Source of the DNA: Alnus glutinosa
Taxonomy: Eukaryota; Streptophyta; Magnoliopsida; Fagales; Betulaceae
NCBI RefSeq assembly: GCF_958979055.1
Contig: NC_084888.1
Location: forward strand, 8,665,501-8,729,500
Direction of reading: 5' to 3'
Length of the DNA: 64,000 bases
Made by a program: the position numbers and the translations under genes. How positions within the stretch are numbered: position 1 is the first letter of the stretch; the number at the start of each line of letters is the position of its first letter. Below are positions 11,575-23,379 of this stretch, in pieces. The notes beneath the pieces are model-generated. The model was not told the origin of the DNA and did no database searches. It saw only the letters and a program-made list of their open reading frames with translations.

Positions 11575-11914
11575 TTTGAGGCTTCGTGAGCTTACAATTT
11601 TTGTTTTTTGTTTTTTGTTTTAAATCTCATTCTGGGCAGTGTAGCTTTTGTGGTATTTACTATACTATGATGTTTGTAACATATTGGCCCTGGAAAATTG
11701 TGTTCTGATGTGTTAGATTTAATCTGTTTTTATAATATTGATCAGCATGTGTGTAATAATATATTTGGCCCAGTGGATATTTAATTTTACAGGGGTCATC
11801 TAACAGGAGCCTTTTTTTTTTTGTTGGATTTGTCGATATAAAGTGCACAAATATTGGGAGCGGCTCATCTTTCATTTAAAACTCTCTAATTTCCTTTCAT
11901 TTTTATTTGAAGGG
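11575..11914. other. PAT 3' flank
   Basis: AT-rich sequence directly after the PAT stop, presumably its 3' untranslated region and terminator. No clear polyadenylation signal was singled out. Confidence 0.35.
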
Positions 11915-12099
11915 AAAAGTTTTAAGAAATGCTACACACTTTTACTCTCACGCTTTCAAGTGCACACTCTGTGTTGTAGCAGTAAAAATTATTATTATAT
12001 TTTGGATGAATCGTTATTGAATTTTAGATCTAATGGTAATTTTCATTGCCACGTTAGAGATTGTGCACTTGAAGGTGTGTAGCATTTTTCATGACTTTT
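11915..12099. mobile_element. Hairpin MITE, about 185 bp
   Basis: Inverted arms contain AAATGCTACACAC and CAAGTGCACA on the left, and their complements (TGTGCACTTG, GTGTGTAGCATTT) on the right, around an AT-rich centre. No target duplication was defined. Confidence 0.6.
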
Positions 12100-12317
12100 T
12101 ATCATCTCACTCTCTGAGGTTTAAATTTTATTGATTTATTTCTTAAGATTCTAATTGTTATCATATAGATCTTTTCGTCTATTTTTCATACCCATGCACT
12201 GAGAAGGCTACTAACGTCTCGTTTAATAAGAAAAGAAAATTGTCAATACGTATAAGAAATAATTATAATTATATATAGGGATGGCTGGCGCACTCACCCC
12301 TCAAAATACATTAAAAA

Positions 12318-12319
12318 GG

Positions 12320-12356
<37 letters not shown>

Positions 12357-12584
12357 AAAAAAAAAAAAAAAAGTGGAGGTGGCTGCATGAGCCACCCCTG
12401 GTAGTCTCACGCAGCCACCCACCACCTCTCAATGGGAGCCAGGTGGCTCTCATGGCCACCCCCCCTACCTCTAAGAGGTGTCCCGTGCACAAGCCACACC
12501 TACTTCTGTTTTTTTTCTTTTTTTCTTTTTTCTTTTTTTTTTTTTTTTTTTTTCTTTTCTTTTCTTTTCTTCCTTCTTCTATTT

Positions 12585-12631
<47 letters not shown>

Positions 12632-12632
12632 A
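12318..12632. repeat. (TA)n / poly(A) / GGTGGC hairpin repeat / poly(T) / (TA)n block
   Basis: A GC-rich core (12372-12490) with GGTGGCTGCATGAGCCACC-like self-complementary blocks is bracketed by poly(A) and poly(T), then by two (TA)n tracts (12319-12351, 12589-12628). The symmetric layout makes the whole block a large potential hairpin related to the repeat at 1165-1300. Frames through it are low-complexity. Confidence 0.6.
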
Positions 12633-12764
12633 TGAAATATTTCTAATGAAATGATTTATTTGATAACCATTAGAACCTTAGGAAGTAAATTAATAAAATT
12701 TATATTTTAGGGAGTGAGCTGATAAAGAATCATATCTTAAGGACCTCTAGAGCATCTTTCCCCT

Positions 12765-12833
12765 ATGTAAATGAAAGACACTCGTCAAAAATGAAATCCA
12801 TGTAAATGAAAGACAGTTGTCAAAAATGAAATC
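12765..12833 (+). repeat. 34-bp tandem duplication
   Basis: Two adjacent copies of ATGTAAATGAAAGACA followed by (C/G)T(C/T)GTCAAAAATGAAATCC differ at about two positions. Confidence 0.75.
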
Positions 12834-13307
12834 CAAAATTCATTATTTTTCTGTGTAATAATAATGATAACAAAAAAAACTTTCTTTCCGTAAGAATGAC
12901 ATTTCTTGTACACTCACTGTATTTAAAAGCCCCTTAGAGCATTTGAAAAAAAAAAAAAAAAAAACTCTTAGAGCATTCACATTAGACTAGGTTGAATATG
13001 GTGGTATGGTATGTTGTGGTATGCTTGACAAGCATAGGTTGAATAGGATAATACGCTTGACCGACTTAGATTAAGCAGGCCGAGTAGTACTCTCAACTCC
13101 CTTTAATTGAATGAAGGAGGTCATTCAACACCGTAAGTTGAACATGATAATTAAGTTCGACACACATTAGAAAGACTAACAAAGAAAAAAGTACAAGTTC
13201 AATAACAGAAACAAAATATAATAAAGTTTTACCGAGTATGTATAGATGGCTATGATTTGATTTTTATTACGATTTTCCATTATTATTTGCTAGCAATTGC
13301 ACTGAAA

Positions 13308-13316
<9 letters not shown>

Positions 13317-13349
<33 letters not shown>
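13317..13349. repeat. (TA)n microsatellite
   Basis: About 16 TA dinucleotides following GTGTGTATA. Frames through it are artefacts. Confidence 0.8.
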
Positions 13350-13350
<1 letters not shown>

Positions 13351-13690
13351 TTGATATGATACTAAAAAAGAAAATATTGAGGATATTTTTGAACTTTGGA
13401 GTTAATGAAAGAAAAATTTTCTCTCGATCATTTTCAGATTTCAAGGAATGAGTTCTTACGCTCATCGTTTATGCAAAGTCGCGTTGTCGCGACAATTTTC
13501 TAAAATAGAGCATTCCCCTTTAAGAAAAAGTTTACCTTGGTTTTAAGAACAAGTTTTTATTTTGAAATAGCTTATGATAAACAGAAGATAGAGAGTTTAA
13601 AAAATTGCTCACATCACACACACACACACAATATTAATGGTCCATATATAATAGTCTGTTCTGGAGGACCAATTGGAATTGTACGTGTAT

Positions 13691-13873
13691 GAAAATTTTT
13701 TACGATTCGTATATAAAAATGATATGTGTCATTTATACATGTGAAAAACACATGTTATTTTAATAGTATGTACTTCTCACGAGCTTTTTTAATAGCTTTA
13801 ATAAAAAAAACACGTATTTTTCATATGTTTAAAGGACGCACATCATTTTTATATGTGGATTATAAAAAATTTC
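13691..13873. mobile_element. Hairpin MITE, about 183 bp
   Basis: Long imperfect inverted arms: GAAAATTTTTTACGATTCG with ATATAAAAATGATATG at the left, CATCATTTTTATATGTGG with TATAAAAAATTTC at the right. The interior has no coding potential. Confidence 0.6.
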
Positions 13874-14789
13874 TTACAAATCGGTTTGTAGGAAATTTCT
13901 GTCCCGTTTGTTTTAGCGTTAAATATAATATGAAAAATGTTTTATTTTTCGAAAGTTGAAAAAATTCTGGTTAGCCGAAAATGATTCGGGGTTAACAATA
14001 AATTGTCACTATATGGAGGAGAATGGCTTTATAAATTCAAGAGGTGTAAGCTTATCTTCTTCGCTTCACTACTCCTTTCTCCTTGAACCGCAATAACACA
14101 TACTCCTATAGAGGAACTTAACTACCTCTTCTCAGTGTCACTCTCCTTCACCTCTTGCATGCCATCTTCCCGATCCCCATCTTTCGGTCCACCTCCACGA
14201 AGGAACCCAACCATCTTGTCCCCTCGGCACTGTTCTTCTCTCTTTGTCGCTCGCCTATCTCCCTTAACCTGTCGTTACCCCCTCTTCCTCATTATTTTTC
14301 GATAAACGAAAACATTTTCCACTTACTAGGATAACCTTCTTAATCTTTGTAAAATGGTTTTTCCTTTTAAAACTGTAAATCGTTTTTTTTCGACTTTAAG
14401 CTTATCCTTCTTAAATCATTGAAGTTTTCCAGACCACCGCCGGAAGCCGCCGAAGTTCACCAGATCATTGTTGGAAGCTGTTGGACCATTATTGGAGTTC
14501 GCCAAAAGCTGTCGGAATCCACTACGAGTCGTCACCACCGGAGATTGTCAGAATCTGCCACGGTGTTCGCCGAAAATCATCGGCCGTTAGCTACCGCCGC
14601 TCATTTTTCATTCGAGCCAAACACCGAAAAATATTTTATTTTGAAACAAAACACAGTCTTAGTGTAAGATGATTCATTCAATATACTACTGATGTGGCAA
14701 AAAAAAAAAAAATCACCGTTAAATTTATTTGTGGAAATGCATGTTACTTTTGGCTAAAAATGGAGGGAGATTTATCGGAGCAATTTGAG

Positions 14790-15025
14790 CGGGAGGTTCT
14801 TAGATAAGTTGGTAATTTAACATAATATTAGAACAAATGTCCTGAGTTCGAATCATGTCTTTTTCATTTACCTCTAATTTCAATTAAATATTTTATGTGT
14901 TGGGCCTCTCCTATTAAATTGGAGTTTAAGCCCACACATAAGAGAGAGTGTTAAAATATTGATTAAGTGATTAAATTTACCTCTTCTTATTAGCTTAAAC
15001 TTTTGAGATATATAATAATTTAACA
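14790..15025 (+). mobile_element. TRIM-like miniature LTR element (relic)
   Basis: A short terminal repeat of about 77 bases, TGTTA...TAACA, is intact at 14949-15025; a diverged copy of its end lies at 14791-14822. Between them are a degenerate primer-binding-site region, GAGTTCGAATC, and a purine run AAGAGAGAG just before the right repeat. TG...CA ends, a tiny interior and no coding sequence fit a terminal-repeat retrotransposon in miniature. The left repeat is too decayed to be sure. Confidence 0.45.
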
Positions 15026-15403
15026 TAAGAAGCTGATGCTCTCTCTTTTATCCACGTGCATTTACCTCTATTTCTTTCTCTGGTGAGGGTTTTGTATGTT
15101 ATTTGGAACGCCATGTTGACCCTTGAGAATAAAAAAAAAAAAAAAAAAAAAAATGCACAGGAAGGTAGGTAGAGCTAGCTTTAATATCATTTGGAACCAT
15201 AAAATCTGGGGAAGGCAGCATTCCATTCTTGCCTTGACTAACCTCCCCTAATTTCATGCCATATTCACTTATTTCTTGTAGCCGGCCTCTTCTGTTATAC
15301 TACTAATTAAATAATAATATTAAAAGTTTCCCAATTAAATTGATCCTCATCCTCGTAATATTTAATTTAAACTAGTAAAAAACTACATAAAGAAACTGCA
15401 AAA

Positions 15404-15409
<6 letters not shown>

Positions 15410-15447
<38 letters not shown>
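15410..15447. repeat. (TA)n microsatellite
   Basis: About 19 TA dinucleotides; no coding sequence. Confidence 0.8.
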
Positions 15448-15449
<2 letters not shown>

Positions 15450-15677
15450 AATTAAAGTTAGATAGATAAAACTACAGCTAGCCCACCAACCACCTAACAA
15501 TCAATCTGCACCTTCGCGAATCAGATGACCTTAAGGCAGTATCTTTTTTAAATCTCCTTGTTAATTATAGCTCATGATGCGCGCAGCACATGTACACAGA
15601 TTCTACCCACAAATTCTCATCCAAATGGCATCTTTTTTATTCACAAGAATAAATAATAATTATTAATATTCTTTTAC

Positions 15678-16128
15678 AACTTCACTTGTATATATAACTC
15701 TTGAACTTTCATCCATTTTGAAAGAAGGTACCTAAACTTTAAAACGTCTCAATTTAGGATATTTATTTTTCAAAAGATTTCAATCGATCTCAGTCATCCG
15801 TTAAAATTTTCCGTTATATTCTATCAAAATTTTCAAAATACTAGTGTTTATGTTTTTAAAATAAATTTATAAAAAATTTCAAAGATTTAGACATTGATAT
15901 TTTTTCAAATTCCGTTAAATTCTAATCAACACCTAAATGTTAAGATTTTTTTTTCCTAAAAAAAATGAGGAGTAGTATTTTGGAAATTTTGATAGGATTT
16001 AATGAAAAATTCTAACGGATGACTGTGATTGAAATTTTCTGAAAAATGATTACCCTAAATTGAGATGTTTTAAAGTTTAGGTACCTTCTTTTAAAATGGG
16101 TGAAAATTTAGGAATTATAAGTGAAGTT
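15678..16128. mobile_element. Large foldback MITE, about 450 bp
   Basis: Inverted arms of about 150 bases begin AACTTCACTT and share AGAAGGTACCTAAACTTTAA and TCTCAATTTAGG; the right arm is their complement (CCTAAATTGAGATG, TTAAAGTTTAGGTACCTTCT). Diverged pieces of the same family appear near 17800-17960 and 20010-20290. No coding content. Confidence 0.75.
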
Positions 16129-16461
16129 CTCATTTTCTTTTCTTTTTTTCTTTTTTTAATAATAAAACTGTTAAAAAACATGCGTTTAATTTTTCGCATG
16201 CTCAAAAAATACATACACAAATAACAATATTATAAATTAAATTGGAGAAATTTCTTCCCACCCAGTTAAAAAGAAGAGCGGGTATTACAAATAAAAATAT
16301 ATAGAGGTACCAAAGCTTTTTGAATAACTTTTACAGAACAAAGGGATGGAGAGTCGATTCATGCGTATTAAATTCATTATGCGTCTCTAAAACTTAGGAA
16401 TTAGAAGAAAAAAAGGTGATTGTGTACATCAATGATCATCCAATATGCATGATTTCGATCA

Positions 16462-17141
16462 TCATCTCTCAGGGTCATGATCAGAAACCGAGTCATCTGG
16501 TGGACGAACGAGTTGACTCGCCCTTGGAAGGCCGTCGGCCACCTCAGAGCTACATATGTCGGAAACAAAGATGGAGAACCAAACAACGAGCGGCGTAAGA
16601 AGCAGAATGAGACCGAAGGGAACCATCCACAGTTGACTGTTTGTTGAGTGGTATTCATACTCCCACCATCCCAATGCTAAGCCCCCTATCATGCTTACCA
16701 TTAATGACCACGAATAAACTATGCATGTCTTCAATCTGATCTCTTCTTCTTCCTGTTCCTGTTCCTGTTCCTTGCGTCTTTCATCTCCCTCTTCCTTCAA
16801 TAATCCCATCAAAATACAGCTAACGAATTCTGGGTTTGCCCTGAAAGTTTTCAAATAAAGTAATTAAGGCAGATTAATTAATAAACTATAATATATATAT
16901 ATATATATATAGAAAGAAAAGAACATGCATATATGTATATATACATACACACCGGCCTGTGTGTTATTGATGATGGCCGGCGGCGGTGAGAAGAAGAGGC
17001 GTGGAAGTAGATGGTGGAAGCAGTCTGCAGAGGTATATATGGGAGAGGAGGGGGGGCAAAGAGCCAGAGAATAAGAGAGTTAAGCGGAGCTACAAGGAAA
17101 GAGACCCATGACTGAAGCTCTGGATTTTGCAAGTCATACAA
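16462..17141 (-). CDS. Small membrane protein, uncharacterised plant family
   Basis: I do not recognise a characterised function. Two exons on the minus strand, 17141-16951 and 16840-16462, join in phase 2 through a GT-AG intron to give about 189 residues. The N-terminal part (about 1-35) is hydrophobic with a proline cluster (LWLFAPPPLPYIP) and may be a membrane or re-entrant segment. A basic, Ser/Arg-rich stretch follows, then a Glu/Gln-rich acidic run (EQEQEQEEEE). Two clear membrane helices follow (VYSWSLMVSMIGGLALGWW and VPFGLILLLTPLVVWFSIFV), then a polar tail. An alternative donor two bases downstream would give another frame, so the intron edge is the weakest point. The start at 17141 is the only ATG in frame. 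A TATA-like TTATATAAAC lies about 70 bases upstream on this strand. Confidence 0.65.
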
Positions 17142-17210
17142 TTAAGTAAGTATAATTGAGGTAGCAAGAGACGTGCCTTTTGATCAAAGTTGTTATTTGT
17201 TAAACCCAAT

Positions 17211-17220
17211 GTTTATATAA
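17211..17220 (-). promoter_or_regulatory. Possible TATA box of the small membrane protein gene
   Basis: TTATATAAAC on the minus strand, 70 bases before the ATG at 17141, at a spacing compatible with a short leader. The surrounding sequence is rich in TA runs, so a chance match is possible. Confidence 0.4.
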
Positions 17221-17221
17221 A

Positions 17222-18528
17222 TTATATATATAGAGAAGAAAAATGTTACGTCTCAGATTTTGACACTAGTGTTTGGTGGTGGAGGTATCTAGGGTAGATT
17301 CCGTTGGTTTTCGATCTATATATACACACGCAAGTTATATGTATATATGTATATATATAAGTTTATTTTATGGTGCTTAATTCGTATCTAAACCTATTAG
17401 TTTCTGAATTTATATATGTTAGTACGTACGTCAACGTATATGTATGTTATAATTAATGTCAATAAGTTAATACTTAAATGGAGGTATATATGTATATGTT
17501 ATACGTTTCAACATATATATATATATATATATCTTGATATATTGTACGTAGTATGTTAGTATGCTAATATATATATATTATAATATCATGTTGTGCAATA
17601 GACTATAATTATGGTAAATAACATGAAACAATCACATAAGAGAACGCAAGAATTTACATGGTTCTCTTCTTGATCTAGATGTGAAGTACGTTCATATAGA
17701 AACTAAGTAATCACAATGAAATTTACTAACCAAAGTTGGAGTACAAAATTGTGACGAAGAAAAAATCACTCTAATCCAAAATTCAATGCATTCAAATAAT
17801 TTGTTATAATTTTTCGTTAAATTGATCAAAATTTTTCAAATAACCCTATGCTTTTTGTAAAAAAAAAAAAATATATTATAAAAATTTATAAAGATTCAAG
17901 CATGTTTATTTCTGTAAATTTTTTTAAATTTTAAGTATTTAATTATAAAATAATAAAAAATTCAGAATTATAAATGTAATTGTTCGTATATATGAAAGTG
18001 TAGAAGGAAAAACACCTAGGGTGTCATTCCCAAAGTTGGTAAGGATTCTTTTTATGTGCCAAAGTAGAGTGAGCCACGCTAATGAGTGGTTGTGGTGAAT
18101 GACTTCATTTAACCTCATTTAAATTCCAACCACCAAATCAATAAATATCTACCTTGGCTTAAATTTCATTAAACTCAATAATGTAAATCTTCTTAATACA
18201 AGTACCATTCTAGTTCATGCATTAATTTGCTTGAACGAGAATATAGGACCTGATTTACTCATAATATATCATTGTATTACCCTGCTTGGAAAACACGGAA
18301 GATAATAATAATATAATTAAAATAATAAATTAACAACATAAAAAAAGAAAAAGTAAAGGCCAAAGTGTATGAAAGAAAATGGGTTTTTTTTTTTTTTTTT
18401 TTTTTTAGTATTAATGATTTAGTTAGTTTAGTTATAATGTGAGTCAGTTTTGTTAAGGATAAACGATTGGTTAGTTAAGTTAATGGGGGGAGTTAGCTAG
18501 TTTAGTTAGTATTAAATGTCTAATTAGT
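17222..18528. other. Intergenic, TA-rich, no gene
   Basis: Contains repeated ATATAT/GTACGT stretches (17320-17580), a relic of the 15.7-kb foldback family (about 17800-17960), and a poly(T) tract near 18385-18407. No gene or RNA signal seen. Confidence 0.5.
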
Positions 18529-18716
18529 AAGTAATGCTAAAAGAGAGACCCATGTCCTTAAATTCTTCCAAAATTGATGTAGTATATATTTAAAATCACG
18601 TACCAATAAATGTGTTATAGATTATTATTAAATTTTGATTTAATGGTAATTTTAAAAGCCACATTAATTTTGAGATAATCAAAGAGAATATTGATATTTT
18701 TTTTTAGCATTACTAG
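18529..18716. mobile_element. MITE, 188 bp, 8-bp target duplication
   Basis: Ends carry AGTAATGCTAAAA and its exact complement TTTTAGCATTACT. TAATTAGT flanks both sides (18521-18528 and 18717-18724). The 8-bp duplication fits a hAT-type MITE. The surrounding DNA is rich in TTAGTTAG, so the duplication could be partly coincidental. Confidence 0.6.
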
Positions 18717-18800
18717 TAATTAGTTAGTTAGTTTAATTGTAAGATTAGATAATTAGAAGTTACAACGGTTAGTTAATTAGTTAGAGGTGTTAGGTATGAT

Positions 18801-18957
18801 CAGTGGTGGAGCTACATGGTGGTTTGGGAAGTCACCATGTTTCTCCAATTTTTTTTTTAAATATTATTATAATTTTTTAAAAATTAAAATTTACCGCCTT
18901 TATTTTTTTATTTTTTTTATTTTGCCCTCCAAATATTAAACGCTAGTTCCGCCCTGC
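18801..18957. mobile_element. MITE, 157 bp, GTATGAT target duplication
   Basis: Left end CAGTGGTGGAGCTA and right end TAGTTCCGCCCTGC form an imperfect inverted repeat. GTATGAT flanks both edges (18794-18800, 18958-18964). Elements with similar ends appear at 33330-33525 and, more decayed, near 21850-21990 and 22680-22710. Confidence 0.65.
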
Positions 18958-19007
18958 GTATGATGTAGAGTGAATGAGAGAGGGAGTGCATGCTCACTGG
19001 GTTATAA

Positions 19008-19953
19008 AATAAAAAAATAAAAAAAATAAAAAAAATAAAAAAGAAAAAGAAGAAGAAGAAGAATTTTCAAAGGTAAATCTCTTAAGCTTTTGAATTTTGT
19101 TATTTGATGATCGAATCTTTGTATTTTTGTCGTTGGAAGTATGTTTTGTGTTGTTGGATGCTTCGATTTTTGGTGGTCAAAGGGGAAAAAAAAAAACAAA
19201 AGATTTTGGTGTGGTTAAAAGAGGGAAAGATGTTGTTGGATTTCTTCTCTGTTTCGATTTTGCTATGATGGGTTATTGTCATTTGATAATGATATATTGT
19301 CGCCTCAAAACATATTTTTTGACCACTTTTGTTCACGTTGCAATTTTTACTTTTCTTATTATTATTATTATTTTTAATATGGTGCAACATAATTATACAA
19401 TTTGTGCACAACACAAGACATATTAGGTGGAACCCACTCACATGGGTCTCACCCCATGTGTATTGTGTTGTGTACAAGTTGTGAAATTTTGTTGTGCAAA
19501 AATATTTTTCCTAAATAAACCCATAAAGCTAGATGAGATATAATCTTTTACCACCTCAAGACATAATTTTTGACCACCTACCCATGTAGCAATGTGGTCT
19601 CCTAGCTAATTTTAGAGTTTTTTTTCTATTAAAAATAAAATAAAAGAAAAAAAAAATTACCACGTAAACAAATGTGGCCAAGAATTATATCTTGGAGTGA
19701 TAATATATCATATCTCAAATGACAATACCCCATTAGAGCAAAACCGAATCAGACAAGAAATCCAACAACAACATCTTTCCATCTTTTAATCACACCAAAA
19801 TCAAAACACCCAAAATCATATTTTTTTTTTTCCCCTTTGACCACCAAAAATCGAAGCATTCAACAACACAAAACATACTTCCAACAACAACAATACAAAG
19901 ATTCGATCATCCAAATAACAAAAGCTTAAGAAATTTACCTTTGAAGATTCTTC

Positions 19954-19995
<42 letters not shown>
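19008..19995. mobile_element. About 1-kb inverted-repeat (foldback) element
   Basis: The left arm (about 19055-19335) and the reverse complement of the right arm (about 19650-19965) match closely over some 280 bases. They share AAGTATGTTTTGTGTTGTTG, GCTTCGATTTTTGGTGGTCA and GAAAGATGTTGTTG. The outer flanks are A-rich on the left and T-rich on the right, extending the pairing. The centre holds a further 120-bp palindrome (about 19383-19500, GTGCACAACACAAG against TTGTGTTGTGTAC) and a MITE end of the GAGATAT type (19535-19716). Frames here are shadows of the repeat. Transcription would give long double-stranded RNA. Confidence 0.75.
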
Positions 19996-19998
<3 letters not shown>

Positions 19999-20600
19999 TC
20001 ATTATTATTAGAATTTTCCGTTAAATCCTATCAAAATACCCTTTTATTTTTTAAGAAAAAAAATTTACAAGGATTTAGGTGCATGTTGGTTAGAATTTAC
20101 GAAATTTGCAAAAAATACATATGCCTAAATCTTTGAAATAATTTATATATATTTTTCTTTTCGTTTTTTTTTTTTAAAAAAAAAAAGGGTATTTTGAGAA
20201 TTTAATAGGATTTAACGGAAAAAATTTAACGAACGGTTGAAATTGAAAAAAAATTGAAAAATAAATACTCCAAATTGACACTTTTTAAAATTTAAATATT
20301 TAATTACAAAAATGATAAAACATCAAATATATGAGAACATATTATAAAACATTATTGATTACACCGTCAACCAACAAAACGTACAGGCATTACTAAACTA
20401 AATTAATTGAATATTATTGATTACACCATGCGTCAACGAACACTAGAAAGGTACACATCATATTAAGATGAGTTCAAGCCAAGTGATTTACAGATTTACT
20501 CTCATTAACCATTACTCAATTCAATTTACTCTAACCTTTGCAAGGATTCACACTAACTCGGCTTTTTTCACACGCAATAAAAGTAAAGATTGATTATCCG

Positions 20601-20785
20601 TAGTCCAGTGACGCAACACATAAAGAATTGTCATGCAAATAGATTAAGAATTGAAAAAAAAAAATATAAAGGATTAGCGTCTCCCCAAACGCAGTCCACT
20701 AATGCAACACATAAAGAATTGTCATGCAAACAGATCAAGAGCTGAAAAAAATATAAAGGATTAGCGTCTCACTAAACATAAGAAT
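20601..20785 (+). repeat. 91-bp tandem duplication
   Basis: Two adjacent copies share GCAACACATAAAGAATTGTC, then ATGCAAA, TATAAAGGATTAGCGTCTC, offset 91 bases (AGTCCA at 20602 and 20693). Non-coding. Confidence 0.75.
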
Positions 20786-22592
20786 TTGCGTCACACCAAG
20801 AGAATGGTGTCTCACCACAATAGTAATTACGGCTCGCAAAAGAACAAAATCTATTTGTTCATCCATTCTAATTTGTTTTTATTGGAGTACAAAAGAATAC
20901 TTTAAATAGACACTAACAAAAACTCTAATCCTAATTTTACTGACTTTAGGCTAAGCCCATTATTAAATTACAAAATAACACTAACTCTTAAAATATAAAA
21001 TTTCATATTAATAACCTATATAAAACTAAAAGGGTTGATTATTTATTTTCCATATGCATCACCCACATTAGTGAAAACTTTTACATGTTTTTCTTTTTAA
21101 TATAGTTCAAAAAATAAGAAATAAGAAAAAAAAAAAACCATGGGCTCTTTCATATATTTGCATATATGAAACAAACAAATTAAGAATTAGATTAAAGCAA
21201 CTATGTTTTTATAACTTGTTCTAAAGGTTTAAATTCATAAAAATACGTAAATTTAATTAATATTTTAACTATATTGAAAAAAGTAAACATATGAGAAAAA
21301 TTGTGGACTCCACTCCAATATATCTTGGAGTTGTGCAATAATTAGGTGAAATTTAAATCATCTCTATTTCTCTCTATTTAGTTATAAAATAGAAATATAA
21401 TTATTTTTTTACATTTTATGAAAATATAAAATGACAGCTATAACTATACTTTCTAGCCTGCCTGTCCGCCGCTTATTCTTGAGTTATAGTTGAGTAGCAT
21501 ACTGGGGGTAAGTTATAGCTTGATAGAAGGGCCTGTCCGGTTGGCTCCTGCATCTATACTTCATGATACACCCATTTTTCTTATTAAATTAGAAAGATAA
21601 TTAATTGATATTCATAAACAGGACGTACCTCGTCAGGTTTTAGCTATACCTAGGGATAGGGTGTTCTACTTTTATGAGAAAAAGGAAAAAAAAGACAACT
21701 ATTACTATCAAGTAGAGTCTCTAGCTAAGGAAGTGCACGCCGGTAACAACATGATTATTTAATTAAACAAACCCCTAAAAAAGAAGAATATAAAGTCCAA
21801 AGCACAATTTAATATTGATTAGCTTATAGTTGAAGATACACAGTAGTCTGGCAATTAGGGACGGAGGGATGGGGTTGGTATAGGCCATAGTCCCCTCAAC
21901 TCTTAAGAAGAAAAAAATTTTAAGATAAAAAATAAAAAATAAAATTTTTTTTGCCTATCAGCTACTAACAAATAATTTTTTTGGCCCCTTGGCTCATTTC
22001 TTTTCTCATCGATCTCTTCAACTCGTTTCATCTCATTTGGAACAATAGTTTCATTGTTAAAACCTTTTCCTTTAGTATTTTATGGGTAGCAACGGATATG
22101 TCTGAGAAGGGTAACAATGAAAGGAGCTTTACAAAGTCGTAAAGGTTTTGCTCAAAATAAATGAAAGGGGTTTAGTAAAGCAGTGCATTGGAAAAAGACA
22201 TGTATGGACTCGATGAGTCACATGCCTAGCAAAGCTTGATTTCTTGAGAATGCATGACAAAGATAACGTAAATTGAGGATTCATTTCAATATAGCTAGAT
22301 GACATTAGAAAAGTCTAGAAGATATGTGTTTCATTTGTTTTGTGTTGGGTTTAGCCGAATGTGTTTTATATAAAATATCGTGTGTTTTGTATAACAGTTA
22401 GTGGGCTACTGTGTTAGTTAGAGTGAGTTCTTCTAACACAATGAGCAATAATCTTTGGACAATGGTTTTCTTTACTTTTTTTTTTTTTTTTTTTTTTTCC
22501 CAAAAAACTTTCTTCTCAATTTTGCTTATTGATTTTTAATTTGAATGGAATAATAAAAATGTAAAACTAGCCGGGTTATGTTTAATTTAGTT

Positions 22593-22595
<3 letters not shown>
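20786..22595. other. Intergenic, no gene
   Basis: AT-rich DNA with a relic of the GGAGGGATGGGGTTG/GGCCCCTTGGC MITE-like family near 21850-21990 and a poly(T) run at 22475-22498. No credible coding sequence. Confidence 0.5.

Positions 22596-22645
<50 letters not shown>
22596..22645. repeat. (TA)n microsatellite, about 25 units
   Basis: An uninterrupted alternating TA tract, the longest of its kind in the window. Confidence 0.85.
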
Positions 22646-22647
<2 letters not shown>

Positions 22648-22862
22648 CAACCCCTAGTTAAAAAAATAAAAATAAGTGAGGCCGTTAAAATGTTTGGCTC
22701 CGTCTCTCATGGCAATTCTCATGCATGCAGACAATGAAACAATCGATAAGCAGCAACTATTTTCCTCAAGGATACAGTGTTATCTACTACTAGATAATAT
22801 CTTCTCTTTATGACTTTTTCTTCCTTTTTTTTTAAAAAAAAATAAAGAAGAAGAAGAAGAAC

Positions 22863-23030
22863 CAATGACCGACCAAGTAACGGACAACCCTAAAGAAGTG
22901 GCCAAACCATCCCTTAATTATTCATGAAAAGGTGATTCGGCCACCCAACCCACCCTCCAAACTAGTAAACTGAATCACCTCAACAAGGTGGTTATAAACA
23001 TGATTTGACTACTCTCAAAATTGATTAAAA
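22863..23030. repeat. GGTGATTCGGCCACCC-type dispersed repeat
   Basis: Contains AAAGGTGATTCGGCCACCC and several GGTGG/CCACC pairs, related to the GC-rich hairpin repeats at 1165-1300 and 12372-12490. Confidence 0.45.
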
Positions 23031-23201
23031 GGTGGTTTAATACTCGTTCTTTTTGTGTGTGTCGTGAAAGCAGTTAGTGGTGGGATATCCAATTATCCAT
23101 ATCTTTTCATCGTAGTCACGGCTAAACGTACCAAAATGTGTGAAAACAAATTTATTTTCTTTCCTCTTTTCTGACAATTATGAAATATAGCTTTATCTTC
23201 C

Positions 23202-23379
23202 GAGAAATATTAGAGATATTGAATCTTTTATTAAGAGATGTATACTAAAATAATGTAGAGTTTACTCATTGAAAATGATTAAAATAATAAACAAAAATAT
23301 TACAGGTACTAATAAATAAGTTCTACATTATCTTAATAACCATCCCATAGTAAAAGATTTAATATCTCTAACATTTCTC
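23202..23379. mobile_element. Mutator-type MITE, 178 bp, 9-bp target duplication
   Basis: Arms begin GAGAAATATTAGAGATATT and end AATATCTCTAACATTTCTC; pairing continues through ATAATGTAGA. Flanks TTATCTTCC (23193-23201) and TTATCTTTC (23380-23388) match at 8 of 9 positions. The interior is AT-rich and non-coding. Confidence 0.75.

Noticed and set aside
19097..19477. Open frames of 109 and 125 codons on opposite strands
   Set aside because: Both are produced by the arms and loop of the 1-kb foldback element.
20601..20785. Possible CRISPR-like direct repeats
   Set aside because: Only two adjacent copies of a 91-base unit with no spacers, in plant DNA; a plain tandem duplication.
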